Positions 30,459 through 40,313 of a stretch of 64,000 nucleotides of DNA are shown piece by piece (positions within the stretch are counted from its first letter, which is position 1; the number at the start of each line of letters is the position of its first letter). The stretch lies in the NCBI RefSeq assembly GCF_003428885.1, contig NZ_QQRU01000003.1, forward strand, positions 1 to 64,000, written 5' to 3'. The notes beneath the pieces are model-generated. The model was not told the DNA's origin. It was given only the letters and a program-made list of their open reading frames with translations, and ran no database searches. Both the position numbers and the translations under genes were made by a program. This DNA comes from Streptococcus sp. LQJ-218. GTDB lineage: Bacteria; Bacillota; Bacilli; Lactobacillales; Streptococcaceae.

Positions 30459-31415
30459 TTATTTTGATTTGATGTAGTTGATACCGTCTGCCTTAGGCGC
30501 AACTGCTTTTCCAAAGAAGGCTGCTAAGACAAGAATAGTCAAAACATAAGGAGCGATTTGAAGATAAACCGTAGGCACTCCTTGTAGGAACGGCAATTGA
30601 GAACCGATAACAGCCAAACTTTGTGAAAGTCCAAAGAAGAGGCTAGATAGCATGGCTCCGATTGGATTCCATTTTCCGAAGATCATCGCAGCAAGGGCGA
30701 TAAAGCCAGGTCCAACAATAGTTGTCACTGAGAAGTTAACTGAGATGGATTGAGCATAAATCGCTCCGCCAATTCCACCTAGGAAACCTGAAATAATAAC
30801 TCCTAAATATCTCATCTTGTAGACATTGATTCCCAAGGTATCCGCTGCTTGAGGATGTTCACCGACAGAGCGGAGACGAAGACCAAAGCGAGTCTTAAAG
30901 AGAATAAACCAAGCAAGAAATGAGAAGGCAATGGCCAGATAACCAAGTAGACTAGTTGACTTGAAGAAGATATCACCGATAACAGGGATATTAGCTAAAA
31001 TAGGGAAATCAAAACGTCCAAATGTTTGCGTTAAGTTATCCGTTTGTCCCTTGTTATAAAGTACTTTCACCAAGAAAACAGCCAAGGCTGGTGCCATCAA
31101 GTTCAATACCGTACCGCTGACAACATGGTCTGCACGGAAATGAACTGTAGCCACTGCGTGAATGAGCGAGAAGATAGCTCCGACTAATCCTCCAACTAGT
31201 AGAGCTAACCAAGGAGTTGACGCTCCTAAATCTTGTGCAAATTCAAGGTTAAAGACAACTCCAGAAAAAGCACCCATAACCATAATTCCTTCAAGGCCTA
31301 CGTTTACCACACCACCACGTTCAGAGAAAACTCCTCCGATACTTGTAAAGATGAGAGGTGCTGAGTAAATCAGCATAGAAGACACCAAGAGGGTGAGCAA
31401 GGTTGTAATAGACAT
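30459..31415 (-). CDS. Nucleoside ABC transporter permease (second subunit)
   Basis: A BPD_transp_2 family permease of 318 residues with about eight to nine membrane segments. It pairs with the upstream permease to form the channel for nucleosides; equivalent to NupC in Lactococcus bmpA-nupABC, from memory. The family GGVVNVGLEGIMVMGA and the EAA-like loop VGEHPQAADTLGI are visible. It follows the other permease by 2 bp. Confidence 0.92.
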   Translation of the reverse strand: MSITTLLTLLVSSMLIYSAPLIFTSIGGVFSERGGVVNVGLEGIMVMGAFSGVVFNLEFAQDLGASTPWLALLVGGLVGAIFSLIHAVATVHFRADHVVSGTVLNLMAPALAVFLVKVLYNKGQTDNLTQTFGRFDFPILANIPVIGDIFFKSTSLLGYLAIAFSFLAWFILFKTRFGLRLRSVGEHPQAADTLGINVYKMRYLGVIISGFLGGIGGAIYAQSISVNFSVTTIVGPGFIALAAMIFGKWNPIGAMLSSLFFGLSQSLAVIGSQLPFLQGVPTVYLQIAPYVLTILVLAAFFGKAVAPKADGINYIKSK

Positions 31416-31417
31416 CT

Positions 31418-32476
31418 TTACTTACCTCCTTTAACTTGTTTTTTGGGTTTGACAAAGCGTTCGATAAGGTAATGAACACTGACAAAGAAGATAATGGACG
31501 CTGTTACAATGCTGACAAGCTCAGACGGAACTTGAGCTGCGTTCATACCCGGCGCACCAACTTGGAGAACACCAAATAGGAAGGCTGCAAAGAGAATACC
31601 AATTGGTGAGTTGGCCGCAAGCAGGCTAACCGCCATCCCGTTAAATCCGATAGCTAATGACGATCCTTGAACATAGACGTTCTGGAAGGTTCCCAGACCT
31701 TCAACAGCTCCACCAAGGCCTGCCAAGGCACCTGAAATAATCATTGAGAGGATAATTGTTCGTTTTGCAGAAATACCAGCGTATTCTGAAGCATGTGGAT
31801 TAAGACCAACTGCACGGATTTCAAAACCAAGGGTTGTTTTCTTGAGCATGAACCAAATGACTGCAACGGCAATGATGGCAAAGAAAATACCGATATTCAT
31901 CCGCGAATTACCAGTCAACTCAGACAACCAAGGTGTCTGGTAGGTTGCATTAGCCCCAACACGAATGGTCGAATCTGTACTTTGCATGAAGTCTTTAGGG
32001 AAAGCATGGATAAAGGCATTTCCTACATACAAAACAATGTAGTTCATCATGATGGTTACGATAACCTCTGACGTCCCTAGATAGGCTCTCAGAATACCTG
32101 GAATCGCACCGACAATCCCACCAGCAATCAAGGCAATCGCGATGGTTGCTAGAATCATCAAGGGACGTGGCATATCTGGATGCGACAGGGCAAACCAACC
32201 ACTGAGAATCCAACCTGCCAAAGCCTGACCAGGAAGTCCGACGTTAAAGAAACCAGCGCGACTGGCAACGGCAAAACCAAGACCAATCAAGATTAGAGGT
32301 CCCATAGCACGGAAGATTTCCCCAATCCCGCGTAGACTACCAAAAGCTGTATAGAACAATTCTTCGTAGCCCCAAATAGCGTCATAACCGAAGATCCACA
32401 TGACAATAGCTCCGAGTAAAATTCCTAGGAAGACAGAAATCAAGGGAACCGAAATTTGTTGTAATTTTTTAGACAT
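31418..32476 (-). CDS. Nucleoside ABC transporter permease (first subunit)
   Basis: A BPD_transp_2 family permease of 352 residues, with the paired loop VGLNPHASEYAGI and GFFNVGLPGQALAG near the N-terminus. The start at 32476 (MSKKLQQISV) follows AAAGGAG inside the ATPase gene and overlaps it by 8 bp; a longer frame to 32503 has no family support. Co-translated with the ATPase. Confidence 0.92.
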   Translation of the reverse strand: MSKKLQQISVPLISVFLGILLGAIVMWIFGYDAIWGYEELFYTAFGSLRGIGEIFRAMGPLILIGLGFAVASRAGFFNVGLPGQALAGWILSGWFALSHPDMPRPLMILATIAIALIAGGIVGAIPGILRAYLGTSEVIVTIMMNYIVLYVGNAFIHAFPKDFMQSTDSTIRVGANATYQTPWLSELTGNSRMNIGIFFAIIAVAVIWFMLKKTTLGFEIRAVGLNPHASEYAGISAKRTIILSMIISGALAGLGGAVEGLGTFQNVYVQGSSLAIGFNGMAVSLLAANSPIGILFAAFLFGVLQVGAPGMNAAQVPSELVSIVTASIIFFVSVHYLIERFVKPKKQVKGGK

Positions 32477-34004
32477 CACTCTTCTCCTTTCCCAAGTTTC
32501 CACCAGCCATCAAGACACCAAGTTCTTGTTTATTGGTTGTTTCTGGTGACACAATACCTTGAATCTTACCATCATGGATAACGGCAATACGGTCTGAGAC
32601 GTTTAAAATCTCATCTAATTCAAAGCTGACAACAAGGACAGCCTTACCATTATCACGCTCTTCAATCAAGCGTTTGTGGATATATTCAATGGCACCGACA
32701 TCCAACCCACGAGTTGGCTGGCTGACGATAAGGAGATCAGGATCTCGATCAATTTCACGAGCAATAATTGCTTTTTGTTGATTCCCTCCTGAGAGTGCCG
32801 CTGCAGGAACCAATTCACTGGCAGCACGAACATCAAATTCTTCCATTAGCTTTTTAGCATAAGAAGTAATATTTGAATAGTTCAAAATTCCATTTTTACT
32901 ATGTGGTTCTTTGTAGTAGGTTTGAAGAGCAATATTTTCAGAAATCATCATTTCCAAAATTAAACCATCACGGTGACGGTCTTCTGGAACGTGCCCAACA
33001 CTCAACTCTGTAATCTGACGTGGGTGCAAGCCTACAATTGAATCTCCTTTTAGTTCAATGCTACCAGATTCTACCTTGCGAAGACCTGTGATAGCTTGAA
33101 TCAGTTCAGACTGACCATTCCCATCAATCCCTGCAATCCCAACAATCTCTCCAGCACGAACATCCAAGGACAGATTTTTCACAGCTGGGACACCGCGGTT
33201 TTCATTGACCACTAAGTCCTTGATAGACAAGACCACTTCTTTTGGCTGAGAAGCTTGTTTCTCTGTTTTAAAGGAAACAGAACGACCCACCATCATTTCT
33301 GCTAAATCAGCATTGGTAGCCCCTGCAATTTCGACGGTTTCAATTGATTTCCCACGACGGATAACTGTAACTCGGTCAGAAACTGCGCGAATCTCATCCA
33401 ACTTGTGGGTAATCAAGATAATTGATTTTCCTTCTTTGACAAGATTTTTCAAAATAGTCATCAATTCATCAATTTCTGATGGAGTCAAGACAGCCGTCGG
33501 TTCGTCAAAGATCAGGATATCAGCCCCCCGATAAAGGGTTTTTAAAATTTCTACACGTTGTTGGGCCCCAACTGAGATGTCTGCCACCTTAGCAGAAGGA
33601 TCAACAGCTAAGCCATAACGTTCAGAAAGAGCCTTGATTTCTTTGATAGCTCCAGCGATATCTAATACACCATTTTTAGTTAATTCACTACCTAAAATAA
33701 TGTTTTCAGCCACTGTGAAAGCATCTACCAACATAAAATGTTGATGAACCATTCCGATTCCCAAGCTAGCTGCTTTAGATGGTGAGTCGAGATTGACAAC
33801 TTGGCCGTTGACCACAATTTCACCACTGGTTGGTTCAAGAAGCCCTGCTAACATGTTCATTAGCGTGGACTTCCCAGCCCCATTTTCTCCTAAAAGTGCA
33901 TGAATTTCACCTTTTCGTAAGTGTAAGTTGATTTTGTCGTTGGCAACAAATTCACCAAACACCTTGGTAATATCACGCATCTCAATGACATTTTCGTGTG
34001 CCAT
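32469..34004 (-). CDS. Nucleoside ABC transporter ATPase (two ATP-binding domains)
   Basis: A double-domain ABC ATPase of the Rbs/Nup type, 511 residues. Domain 1 has GENGAGKST, signature SVGAQQR and Walker B ILIFDEPTAVLTP. Domain 2 has GIDGNGQSE, signature LSGGNQQK and LLIVSQPTRGLDVG; the second Walker A is degenerate, as in relatives. It drives uptake of nucleosides delivered by PnrA. It follows pnrA after a 140-bp gap filled with hairpins. Confidence 0.94.
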   Translation of the reverse strand: MAHENVIEMRDITKVFGEFVANDKINLHLRKGEIHALLGENGAGKSTLMNMLAGLLEPTSGEIVVNGQVVNLDSPSKAASLGIGMVHQHFMLVDAFTVAENIILGSELTKNGVLDIAGAIKEIKALSERYGLAVDPSAKVADISVGAQQRVEILKTLYRGADILIFDEPTAVLTPSEIDELMTILKNLVKEGKSIILITHKLDEIRAVSDRVTVIRRGKSIETVEIAGATNADLAEMMVGRSVSFKTEKQASQPKEVVLSIKDLVVNENRGVPAVKNLSLDVRAGEIVGIAGIDGNGQSELIQAITGLRKVESGSIELKGDSIVGLHPRQITELSVGHVPEDRHRDGLILEMMISENIALQTYYKEPHSKNGILNYSNITSYAKKLMEEFDVRAASELVPAAALSGGNQQKAIIAREIDRDPDLLIVSQPTRGLDVGAIEYIHKRLIEERDNGKAVLVVSFELDEILNVSDRIAVIHDGKIQGIVSPETTNKQELGVLMAGGNLGKEKSDV

Positions 34005-34027
34005 GTGCTCTTCCTTTCAGAGTCTTA

Positions 34028-34127
34028 TTTTATTTCAATAAAACTTGCTAGTTTCTCTAGTAGCAAGCTTTACTGAGACAAAATGACTTTGTCTCAACTC
34101 TTAAAAAAGCGGCCCTTGGCCGCTTCC
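34028..34127 (-). terminator. Attenuator-like terminator and two hairpins between pnrA and the ABC ATPase gene
   Basis: On the minus strand AAGCGGCCAAGGGCCGCTT plus a T run (34127-34103) is a full terminator. It is followed by GAGACAA/TTGTCTC and CTTGCTA/TAGCAAG hairpins. Partial read-through would give more lipoprotein than ATPase and permease. Confidence 0.75.
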
Positions 34128-34147
34128 TAAGAAATGACTTCCATCCA

Positions 34148-35200
34148 TTATTTTTCAGGAATTTTTACGCTTCCATCAAGGATTTTAGCTTTAGCATCCT
34201 CAACAGCTTTTTTACCTTCTTCTGAAAGGTTTGTTACTGCCAAGTCAACCCCTTTATCTTTCAATGAATAAACGATCACTTGACCGCCAGGGAATTCACC
34301 TTTTTCTGTCTTGTTAGCAATATCTTTTACAGTTGTACCGACTTGTTTCAAAGTAGATACAAGAACAAAGTTTGATTCTTTACCATCTTTAGAAGTGTAT
34401 TTACCTTCTGCTTCTTGGTCACGGTCAACACCAATAACCCAAACTTTTTCATTTTCAGGACGGCTTTCGTTGAGTGATTTTGCTTCTGCAAAGACACCAG
34501 CACCTGTACCACCAGCTACTTGGTAAACAATATCTGCACCAGCTGCGTATTGCGCTGCTGCAATTGTTTTACCTTTAGCGGCATCACCGAATGAACCAGC
34601 GTAGTCAACTTGTACTTTGATAGATGGGTCTACTGACGCAACACCTGCCTTGAAACCAGCTTCAAAACGAGAGATAACTTCTGACTCCTGCCCACCTACA
34701 AAACCAACTTGTTTTGTCTTAGTTGTTTTAGCTGCAGCTACACCTGCAAGGTAACCTGACTCATTATCAGCAAAAGTTACGCTAACAACATTCTTTTGGT
34801 CTTTAATCACATCATCAATCAAGACATAGTTGATGTCAGTATGCTCTTTTGCTGCTTCTTCAACCGCATTGTGAAGAGCAAAACCAACACCGAAGATTAG
34901 GTTGTAACTTCCAGCCGCTTGTTGCAAGTTGTTAGCATAGTCAGCTTCACTTGTTGATTGGAAGTAAGTGAAACCTTTATCTTTTGAAAGATTATGTTCT
35001 TTACCCCAGTCTTGCAAACCTTCCCAAGCTGATTGGTTGAATGATTTGTCATCAACACCACCAGTATCAGTTACGATTGCTGCTTTTGTTTTCACATCAG
35101 AAGATGAAGCTGCGTTACGAGAAGAGCGATTACCACATGCAGCAAGTCCAACTGCTGCCACTGCAACTAGACCAAGGCCTAGCCATTGTTTCTTGTTCAT
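34148..35200 (-). CDS. pnrA: Nucleoside-binding lipoprotein PnrA (BMP family)
   Basis: A surface lipoprotein of the Bmp/TmpC/Med family that binds purine and pyrimidine nucleosides and feeds the ABC transporter encoded next to it. About 350 residues; the signal peptide ends GLAACG with Cys21 lipidated. Family motifs are VTDTGGVDDKSFNQSAWEGL and VLIDDV. The start at 35200 follows AGGAGG; the frame extends 13 codons further upstream without support. Confidence 0.93.
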   Translation of the reverse strand: MNKKQWLGLGLVAVAAVGLAACGNRSSRNAASSSDVKTKAAIVTDTGGVDDKSFNQSAWEGLQDWGKEHNLSKDKGFTYFQSTSEADYANNLQQAAGSYNLIFGVGFALHNAVEEAAKEHTDINYVLIDDVIKDQKNVVSVTFADNESGYLAGVAAAKTTKTKQVGFVGGQESEVISRFEAGFKAGVASVDPSIKVQVDYAGSFGDAAKGKTIAAAQYAAGADIVYQVAGGTGAGVFAEAKSLNESRPENEKVWVIGVDRDQEAEGKYTSKDGKESNFVLVSTLKQVGTTVKDIANKTEKGEFPGGQVIVYSLKDKGVDLAVTNLSEEGKKAVEDAKAKILDGSVKIPEK

Positions 35201-35221
35201 TACTGAACCTCCTAAATAAGA

Positions 35222-35284
35222 TGTGCAACGATGTTGCAAGTATGGATTGGTTGGTCACAAGGACCGTGCCACTCAGAGAGTGAC
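35222..35284. repeat. Cluster of short inverted repeats between cdd and pnrA
   Basis: TGCAAC-GAT-GTTGCA (35223-35237), GGTC-ACAAG-GACC (35253-35265) and CACTC-AGA-GAGTG (35270-35282); GTCAC (35254-35258) can also pair with GTGAC (35280-35284). They could form alternative structures in the operon mRNA. No T run follows, so this is not a plain terminator. Confidence 0.45.
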
Positions 35285-35289
35285 TCAGA

Positions 35290-35679
35290 CTAGTTTAAGT
35301 CTGTAAAAGAGTATGGAAGTAATTCCCCGACCGTCATCTCGACCGTCGATTTATCTTTTGCGACTAAGGTCACTTTTAGATCTTGTTCAAAAAATTCAGC
35401 CATCACTTGGCGACAAGCACCACATGGCGAGATTGGTTGTTCAGTCTGTCCATAGACAATCAATTCTGAAAACTCTCTTTGACCTTCGGAAACTGCTTTA
35501 AAAATCGCTGTGCGTTCTCCACAGTTGGTCAAAGAATAACTAGCATTCTCGATATTGACACCTGTATAAATACTACCATCTTTTGCGACTAGAACAGCTC
35601 CGACTGGAAAATGAGAATAGGGCACATAGGCATTCTTGCTGGTTTCAATTGCTAGTTCAATCAACTCAGTAGTCGCCAT
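35290..35679 (-). CDS. cdd: Cytidine deaminase
   Basis: A zinc enzyme that converts cytidine and deoxycytidine to uridine forms; 129 residues, the size of the tetrameric type. Zinc and catalytic motifs are [10 protein letters not shown] (Cys plus catalytic Glu) and [12 protein letters not shown]. It overlaps the 3' end of deoC by 14 bp. Works with Pdp and DeoC in pyrimidine nucleoside breakdown. Confidence 0.96.
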   Translation of the reverse strand: MATTELIELAIETSKNAYVPYSHFPVGAVLVAKDGSIYTGVNIENASYSLTNCGERTAIFKAVSEGQREFSELIVYGQTEQPISPCGACRQVMAEFFEQDLKVTLVAKDKSTVEMTVGELLPYSFTDLN

Positions 35680-36328
35680 CTGCCAATTCTCCTTTTAAAA
35701 TGGCTACCCCAGATGAAGTTCCGATACGGGTCGCACCTGCTTCTACAAAGGCAAGAGCATCTGCATAAGAACGAGCTCCACCTGCAGCCTTGACACCCAT
35801 TTTAGGCCCAACTGTTTCACGCATTAATCTAACATCTGCTACCGTCGCACCACCAGTTGAAAAGCCAGTAGATGTTTTCACAAAATCAGCTCCAGCTTTT
35901 TGGGCTAATTGGCAAGCCACAACTTTTTCTTGGTCTGTTAGAAGGCAAGCTTCAATAATGACTTTCACTAACTTATCACCACTTGCTTCCACTACTGCTC
36001 GAATATCCGACTCAACCAAGGCTACATTGCCTGATTTGAGAGCCCCAACATTGATCACCATATCAATCTCATCGGCACCATTTTGGATAGCTTCTTTTGC
36101 TTCAAAAGCTTTCACAGAGGAAGTTGTTGCTCCCAAAGGGAAACCTACTACTGTGCAGACCTTTACATCTGTGCCTTCAAGTCCTTTTTTAGCATGTTCA
36201 ACCCAGGTCGGATTAACGCAAACACTGGCAAAATCATACTCTTTAGCTTCAGATAACAAACAATCAATTTGATTTTCTGTCGCATCTTGTTTCAAAAGCG
36301 TATGATCAATATATTTATTTAATTTCAT
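35666..36328 (-). CDS. deoC: Deoxyribose-phosphate aldolase
   Basis: A class I aldolase that splits 2-deoxyribose-5-phosphate into glyceraldehyde-3-phosphate and acetaldehyde; 220 residues, TIM barrel. The Schiff-base lysine lies in FVKTSTGFS and the second lysine in GVKAAGGAR. It opens [22 protein letters not shown] precedes the start; 19 bp after pdp. Confidence 0.97.
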   Translation of the reverse strand: MKLNKYIDHTLLKQDATENQIDCLLSEAKEYDFASVCVNPTWVEHAKKGLEGTDVKVCTVVGFPLGATTSSVKAFEAKEAIQNGADEIDMVINVGALKSGNVALVESDIRAVVEASGDKLVKVIIEACLLTDQEKVVACQLAQKAGADFVKTSTGFSTGGATVADVRLMRETVGPKMGVKAAGGARSYADALAFVEAGATRIGTSSGVAILKGELADGDY

Positions 36329-36347
36329 ATTCGGATTCTCCTGCGGT

Positions 36348-37625
36348 TTATGAAATAATTTCTATAATTTCACGTAAACTTTGCACTCTATCATTTATTT
36401 TAACATATTTTTGAAAATCTGTAACTAGCTGAGGAGAAATTTTTCCATTTGTGTATACTTTTGCAACAATTTCTCCCTTTTGAACGGAGTCTCCAACCTT
36501 CTTTTCAAAAACAATTCCAGTTTCATAGTCCAAATCATCAGTCTTAACTGCACGACCAGCACCCAGTCTCATAGCAAAAAGCCCAAATTCCATAGCTGGA
36601 AGAGCTGAAATGACCCCCGTTTCCTGAGCAGGGATTTCCACCACATGGGCTACATCTACAGGGCGATAGAGGTCTTCCAAGTCTCCGCTTTGGGCTCGGA
36701 CCATCTCCTCAAACTTAGCCAGCGCTTGACCATTTTCAAGATGTTGGCGAACTTCTTCAACTGTTTTATTTACATTTGCCAGAGAAAGCATAATCTGAGC
36801 CAATTCACAGATGAAGTGAGTAATATCCTGACGGCCTTGCCCTTGTAAAATCTCCAGTGCTTCAAGGATTTCCAGACGATTTCCAATTGCTCGTCCCAAG
36901 GGCTGGCTCATATCCGTAATAACTGCTACTGTCTTTCGGCCAACTGCCTTACCGAGTTCCACCATGGTTTGAGCCAACTCGCGTGCCTCATCAACCGTCT
37001 TCATGAAGGCACCCTCACCGACAGTCACGTCTAGCAAAATAGCATCCGCTCCTGCAGCAATTTTCTTGCTCATCACCGAACTTGCAATTAGGGGAATCGT
37101 GTCGACAGTTGCTGTTACGTCACGAAGGGCATAGAGAAGCTTGTCTGCTTTGACCAGCTGGTCTGATTGCCCGATGACAGATACACCAATATCCTGCACC
37201 TGACGAATAAAATCCTCTTGACTGCGCTCGACTTGATAGCCCTTAATGGACTCCAATTTATCGATTGTACCGCCTGTATGGCCGAGACCACGACCACTCA
37301 TTTTGGCAACTGGAACTCCAAAACTCGCTACTAAAGGAGCTAAAATCAAAGTCACCTTATCACCAACACCACCTGTAGAATGCTTATCAACTTTAACGCC
37401 ATCAATAGCGGATAAATCAAACTCTTGCCCCGTCTGAACCATCTTCATGGTCAAATCAGAGATTTCTCGAGTCGTCATTCCTTTGAAATAAACAGCCATA
37501 GCAAAGGCAGACATCTGATAATCGGGAACTGTTCCTGACACATAACCTTCAACTAACCATTCAATTTCACTCGAAGTCAGTTCTTGCCCGTCTCGTTTCT
37601 TTTGGATTAAATCAACTGCTCTCAT
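36348..37625 (-). CDS. pdp: Pyrimidine-nucleoside phosphorylase
   Basis: Cleaves uridine and thymidine with phosphate, giving base plus (deoxy)ribose-1-phosphate; 425 residues. The signature [13 protein letters not shown] (about 80-92) binds phosphate, and the C-terminal PYNP domain is present. The start overlaps the end of the methyltransferase gene by 4 bp (ATGA). Confidence 0.96.
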   Translation of the reverse strand: MRAVDLIQKKRDGQELTSSEIEWLVEGYVSGTVPDYQMSAFAMAVYFKGMTTREISDLTMKMVQTGQEFDLSAIDGVKVDKHSTGGVGDKVTLILAPLVASFGVPVAKMSGRGLGHTGGTIDKLESIKGYQVERSQEDFIRQVQDIGVSVIGQSDQLVKADKLLYALRDVTATVDTIPLIASSVMSKKIAAGADAILLDVTVGEGAFMKTVDEARELAQTMVELGKAVGRKTVAVITDMSQPLGRAIGNRLEILEALEILQGQGRQDITHFICELAQIMLSLANVNKTVEEVRQHLENGQALAKFEEMVRAQSGDLEDLYRPVDVAHVVEIPAQETGVISALPAMEFGLFAMRLGAGRAVKTDDLDYETGIVFEKKVGDSVQKGEIVAKVYTNGKISPQLVTDFQKYVKINDRVQSLREIIEIIS

Positions 37626-38212
37626 TCGTTCACACTTCTAAGGATATAGTATCCCTTATCTTTTTTAACGACTTCACAATTGCCAAACACATCTTCCATC
37701 TTGGATTTGGCACTTGGAGCCCCTTGTTTTTTCTGGATAACGATTGTTAAATCTCCACCAGTTTCCAAGAAATCTTTACTTTTCACAATGATTTCATGAA
37801 CCACTTGCTTGCCCGCACGGATAGGAGGATTGGAAATGACATGGTCAAATTTCCCTTCAACTTGTTCATAGATGTTGGACTGGAAAATCATCGCTTCTAC
37901 TTTATTTCGTTCAGCATTTTGCCGCGCCAAATCCAAGGCACGATTATTGATATCGACCATGGTCGCCTGAACTCCATAAGCCTTAGCTAAGGACAAGCCC
38001 AAAGGTCCGTAACCACAGCCTACATCAAGGACAGTTTCTCCTTGATTGACCTCAAGACACTTGAGCAAGAGTTGACTTCCAAAGTCAACCATTTTCTTGC
38101 TAAAAACACCCGCATCCGTCAAAAAAGTCATTTTTTCTCCCAACAAGTCCACTCTCAACTCATGAATGTCGTGAGCAGCGTCAGGATTTTCTGCATAATA
38201 CATTTTACTCAT
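37622..38212 (-). CDS. Class I SAM-dependent methyltransferase (RsmC/MTS-like)
   Basis: A 196-residue methyltransferase of the MTS small-domain family, related to the C-terminal half of RsmC, which methylates G1207 of 16S rRNA; the target here is not proven. SAM motif I is VLDVGCGYGPLG (about 61-72), and the N6/N2-guanine-type catalytic motif is SNPPIRAG. It is coupled to pdp by an ATGA overlap and is the first gene of the nucleoside operon. The promoter lies directly at its start codon. Confidence 0.88.
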   Translation of the reverse strand: MSKMYYAENPDAAHDIHELRVDLLGEKMTFLTDAGVFSKKMVDFGSQLLLKCLEVNQGETVLDVGCGYGPLGLSLAKAYGVQATMVDINNRALDLARQNAERNKVEAMIFQSNIYEQVEGKFDHVISNPPIRAGKQVVHEIIVKSKDFLETGGDLTIVIQKKQGAPSAKSKMEDVFGNCEVVKKDKGYYILRSVNE

Positions 38213-38218
38213 GAAACT

Positions 38219-38248
38219 ATTTTACCATAATTTGCCTTAAATTGTAAA
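38219..38248 (-). promoter_or_regulatory. Promoter of the nucleoside operon, predicting a leaderless mRNA
   Basis: On the minus strand: TTTACA (38248-38243), 18 bp, TAAAAT (38224-38219) preceded by TGG, then AGTTTC and the ATG at 38212. Only 6 nt separate the -10 box from the start codon. Confidence 0.65.
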
Positions 38249-38274
38249 TCGTTTACAAATGGATAATAAAACGA

Positions 38275-38320
38275 AAAAGACTGAAGAAAACTAGTCAAGA
38301 AGACCTTTTCTTCAATCTCT
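38275..38320 (-). terminator. Terminator-like hairpin after the small membrane protein gene
   Basis: On the minus strand GAAGAAAA pairs with TTTTCTTC around a 15-nt loop, followed by a T-rich run. The remaining bases up to 38422 hold nothing recognisable. Confidence 0.5.
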
Positions 38321-38422
38321 TTTAACACTTATAGATGAATGAAAAGCCATTTAGAACTAGAAATAGCATAATCAGGATATAACAAAAAGTTTATCATCTA
38401 TAATCGGGCGTATTTATTATTA

Positions 38423-38827
38423 CTATTGCTTAATCTTCAGATACTTAATTATCAACAAAATTCCCAACAAGATGTTTAGATAAAAGCCCAACTGATACGT
38501 TTTTGTCAGGATTTCCAAACTTGTCCAAAGTCGTATCAAATCTACTAGTGACATGCGGAAGAAATAACCCTCTGTCGCAATCCATAGGACTAAAAAGACA
38601 TAACTACCAGCAGCAAGCCATTTCATCCACCGTTTTTTTAGGAAGAAAGCAAGCAAGAGCGAACAGATAAAAATAGCTGTTACAATAGCATGTTCCATTA
38701 AAAAAGTAAAACCGTAATAGATTTCCACAAAGCGTCTACCATTATTCGCATTGGCTCCTTTTATAAAAGGTAAAGCAAAACTTAAAATAAAACAGAGTTC
38801 CAATATGTAACGTTTCAAGGTTTTCAT
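38423..38827 (-). CDS. Hypothetical membrane protein (four predicted membrane segments)
   Basis: A 134-residue very hydrophobic protein with segments near 7-24, 37-60, 68-85 and 108-130. I do not recognise a family. AGGAGG lies 8 bp before the start, so it is very likely expressed. It is transcribed away from coaA, with its own promoter region in the shared 200-bp gap. Confidence 0.7.
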   Translation of the reverse strand: MKTLKRYILELCFILSFALPFIKGANANNGRRFVEIYYGFTFLMEHAIVTAIFICSLLLAFFLKKRWMKWLAAGSYVFLVLWIATEGYFFRMSLVDLIRLWTSLEILTKTYQLGFYLNILLGILLIIKYLKIKQ

Positions 38828-39027
38828 AGTACACCTCCTATAAGTTGTGAACTAAAAAGCCCCCTTTATTAGCTTATAAATCAGCAGAAACTATCTCCTA
38901 TTTCATCTATAAATTGGTCAACCTCTATCTACCTCTATTATACTATATCAGCTTACTACCATCAAGAAACCGCTTTATTTTTTTAGCTTTTTATGGTAAG
39001 ATAGACAAAATATCTAGGGGAAAACAC

Positions 39028-39948
39028 ATGACCAACGAATTTTTACATTTTGAAAAAATCAGCCGCCAAACTTGGCAATCTTTGCATCGCAAAACAACTC
39101 CTCCCTTGACCGAGGAAGAATTAGATTCAATTAAGAGTTTCAATGACCAGATTAGCCTACAAGATGTTACTGATATCTATCTGCCATTGGCAAATCTGAT
39201 TCAGATTTACAAACGTTCCAAAGAAGACCTTGCCTTTTCAAAAGGAATTTTCCTTCAACGTGAAAGCAAATCCCAGCCTTTTATCATTGGGGTTTCTGGG
39301 AGTGTTGCCGTTGGTAAATCAACCACAAGTCGGCTCTTGCAAATTTTGCTTTCTCGTATCGTTCCTGGAGCAAGTGTTGAACTAGTTACTACGGATGGTT
39401 TTTTATACCCAAATAGTGTCTTAATTGAGCAAGATATTCTCAACCGCAAGGGTTTTCCTGAGAGCTACGACATGGAAGCTTTGCTCAATTTCCTAGACCA
39501 ACTTAAAAATGGGCAGGATGTGGATATACCTGTTTATTCTCATGAAATCTATGATATCGTACCAGGTCAAAAACAACGAGTAGAAGCCGCTGATTTTGTC
39601 ATTGTTGAAGGAATCAATGTCTTTCAAAATCCACAAAACGAACGTCTTTACATCACTGATTTCTTTGACTTTTCAATCTATGTCGATGCCGCAGTCGAGC
39701 ATATTGAAAGCTGGTATTTGGATCGTTTCTTAAAACTTCTTAGTTTTGCTCAGGATGATCCAGGCAACTATTACTACCGTTTCACTCAACTTCCTCTTAA
39801 TGAAGTGAAGGATTTTGCCCATCAAGTCTGGACCAGTATCAATCTCACAAATCTACAAAATTATATTGAACCGACCCGAAATCGTGCGGAAGTGATTCTG
39901 CATAAAACAAAGAACCATGAAATCGATGAAATTTACTTAAAAAAATAA
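39028..39948 (+). CDS. coaA: Type I pantothenate kinase
   Basis: Phosphorylates pantothenate, the first step of coenzyme A synthesis; 306 residues from the start at 39028 ([10 protein letters not shown]), which follows AGGGG. The frame is open 38 codons further upstream but has no family support. The P-loop is [12 protein letters not shown], and the family GFLYPN and EGINVFQ motifs are present. An extended -10 TGGTAAGAT lies 26 nt upstream. Confidence 0.96.
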   Translation: MTNEFLHFEKISRQTWQSLHRKTTPPLTEEELDSIKSFNDQISLQDVTDIYLPLANLIQIYKRSKEDLAFSKGIFLQRESKSQPFIIGVSGSVAVGKSTTSRLLQILLSRIVPGASVELVTTDGFLYPNSVLIEQDILNRKGFPESYDMEALLNFLDQLKNGQDVDIPVYSHEIYDIVPGQKQRVEAADFVIVEGINVFQNPQNERLYITDFFDFSIYVDAAVEHIESWYLDRFLKLLSFAQDDPGNYYYRFTQLPLNEVKDFAHQVWTSINLTNLQNYIEPTRNRAEVILHKTKNHEIDEIYLKK

Positions 39949-39955
39949 TTTTCCC

Positions 39956-39984
39956 TTGTCAAAACGTAAGTTTTCAGATATAAT
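39956..39984 (+). promoter_or_regulatory. rpsT promoter
   Basis: TTGTCA (39956-39961), 17 bp, TATAAT (39979-39984). It starts 8 bp after coaA ends, so rpsT is transcribed separately. Confidence 0.75.
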
Positions 39985-40015
39985 GGTATAGTTAGTAAAA
40001 ATGGAGGTAAGAACA

Positions 40016-40249
40016 TTGGCAAACATTAAATCAGCTATCAAACGCGCTGAATTGAACGTTAAACAAAACGAAAAGAACTCAGCTCAAAAATCAGCTATGC
40101 GTACTGCTATCAAAGCTTTTGAAGCAAACCCATCTGAAGAACTTTACCGTGCTGCCAGCTCAGCTATCGATAAAGCAGAAACTAAAGGTTTGATCCACAA
40201 AAACAAAGCTAGCCGTGATAAAGCACGTCTTGCAGCTAAACTTGGTTAA
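40016..40249 (+). CDS. rpsT: Ribosomal protein S20 (TTG start)
   Basis: A small primary-binding protein of the 30S subunit, 77 residues, lysine- and alanine-rich and helical. The start is TTG at 40016: GGAGG (40003-40007) lies 8 bp before it, and the mature family sequence begins [13 protein letters not shown]. The in-frame ATG at 40001 overlaps the ribosome site and would add five unsupported residues. A UUG start on rpsT is also known in E. coli. Confidence 0.95.
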   Translation: MANIKSAIKRAELNVKQNEKNSAQKSAMRTAIKAFEANPSEELYRAASSAIDKAETKGLIHKNKASRDKARLAAKLG

Positions 40250-40269
40250 TCATTAACTGCATACAAAAT

Positions 40270-40291
40270 GAGCTCCTCGGAGCTTTTTTTG
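40270..40291 (+). terminator. Terminator of rpsT
   Basis: AGCTCC-TC-GGAGCT followed by seven T. Confidence 0.85.
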
Positions 40292-40313
40292 TGCACATTT
40301 TCCGGAGGTTATT

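Noticed and set aside
35790-36272. A 160-codon frame antisense to deoC
   Set aside because: Shadow of deoC; serine- and threonine-rich without family likeness.
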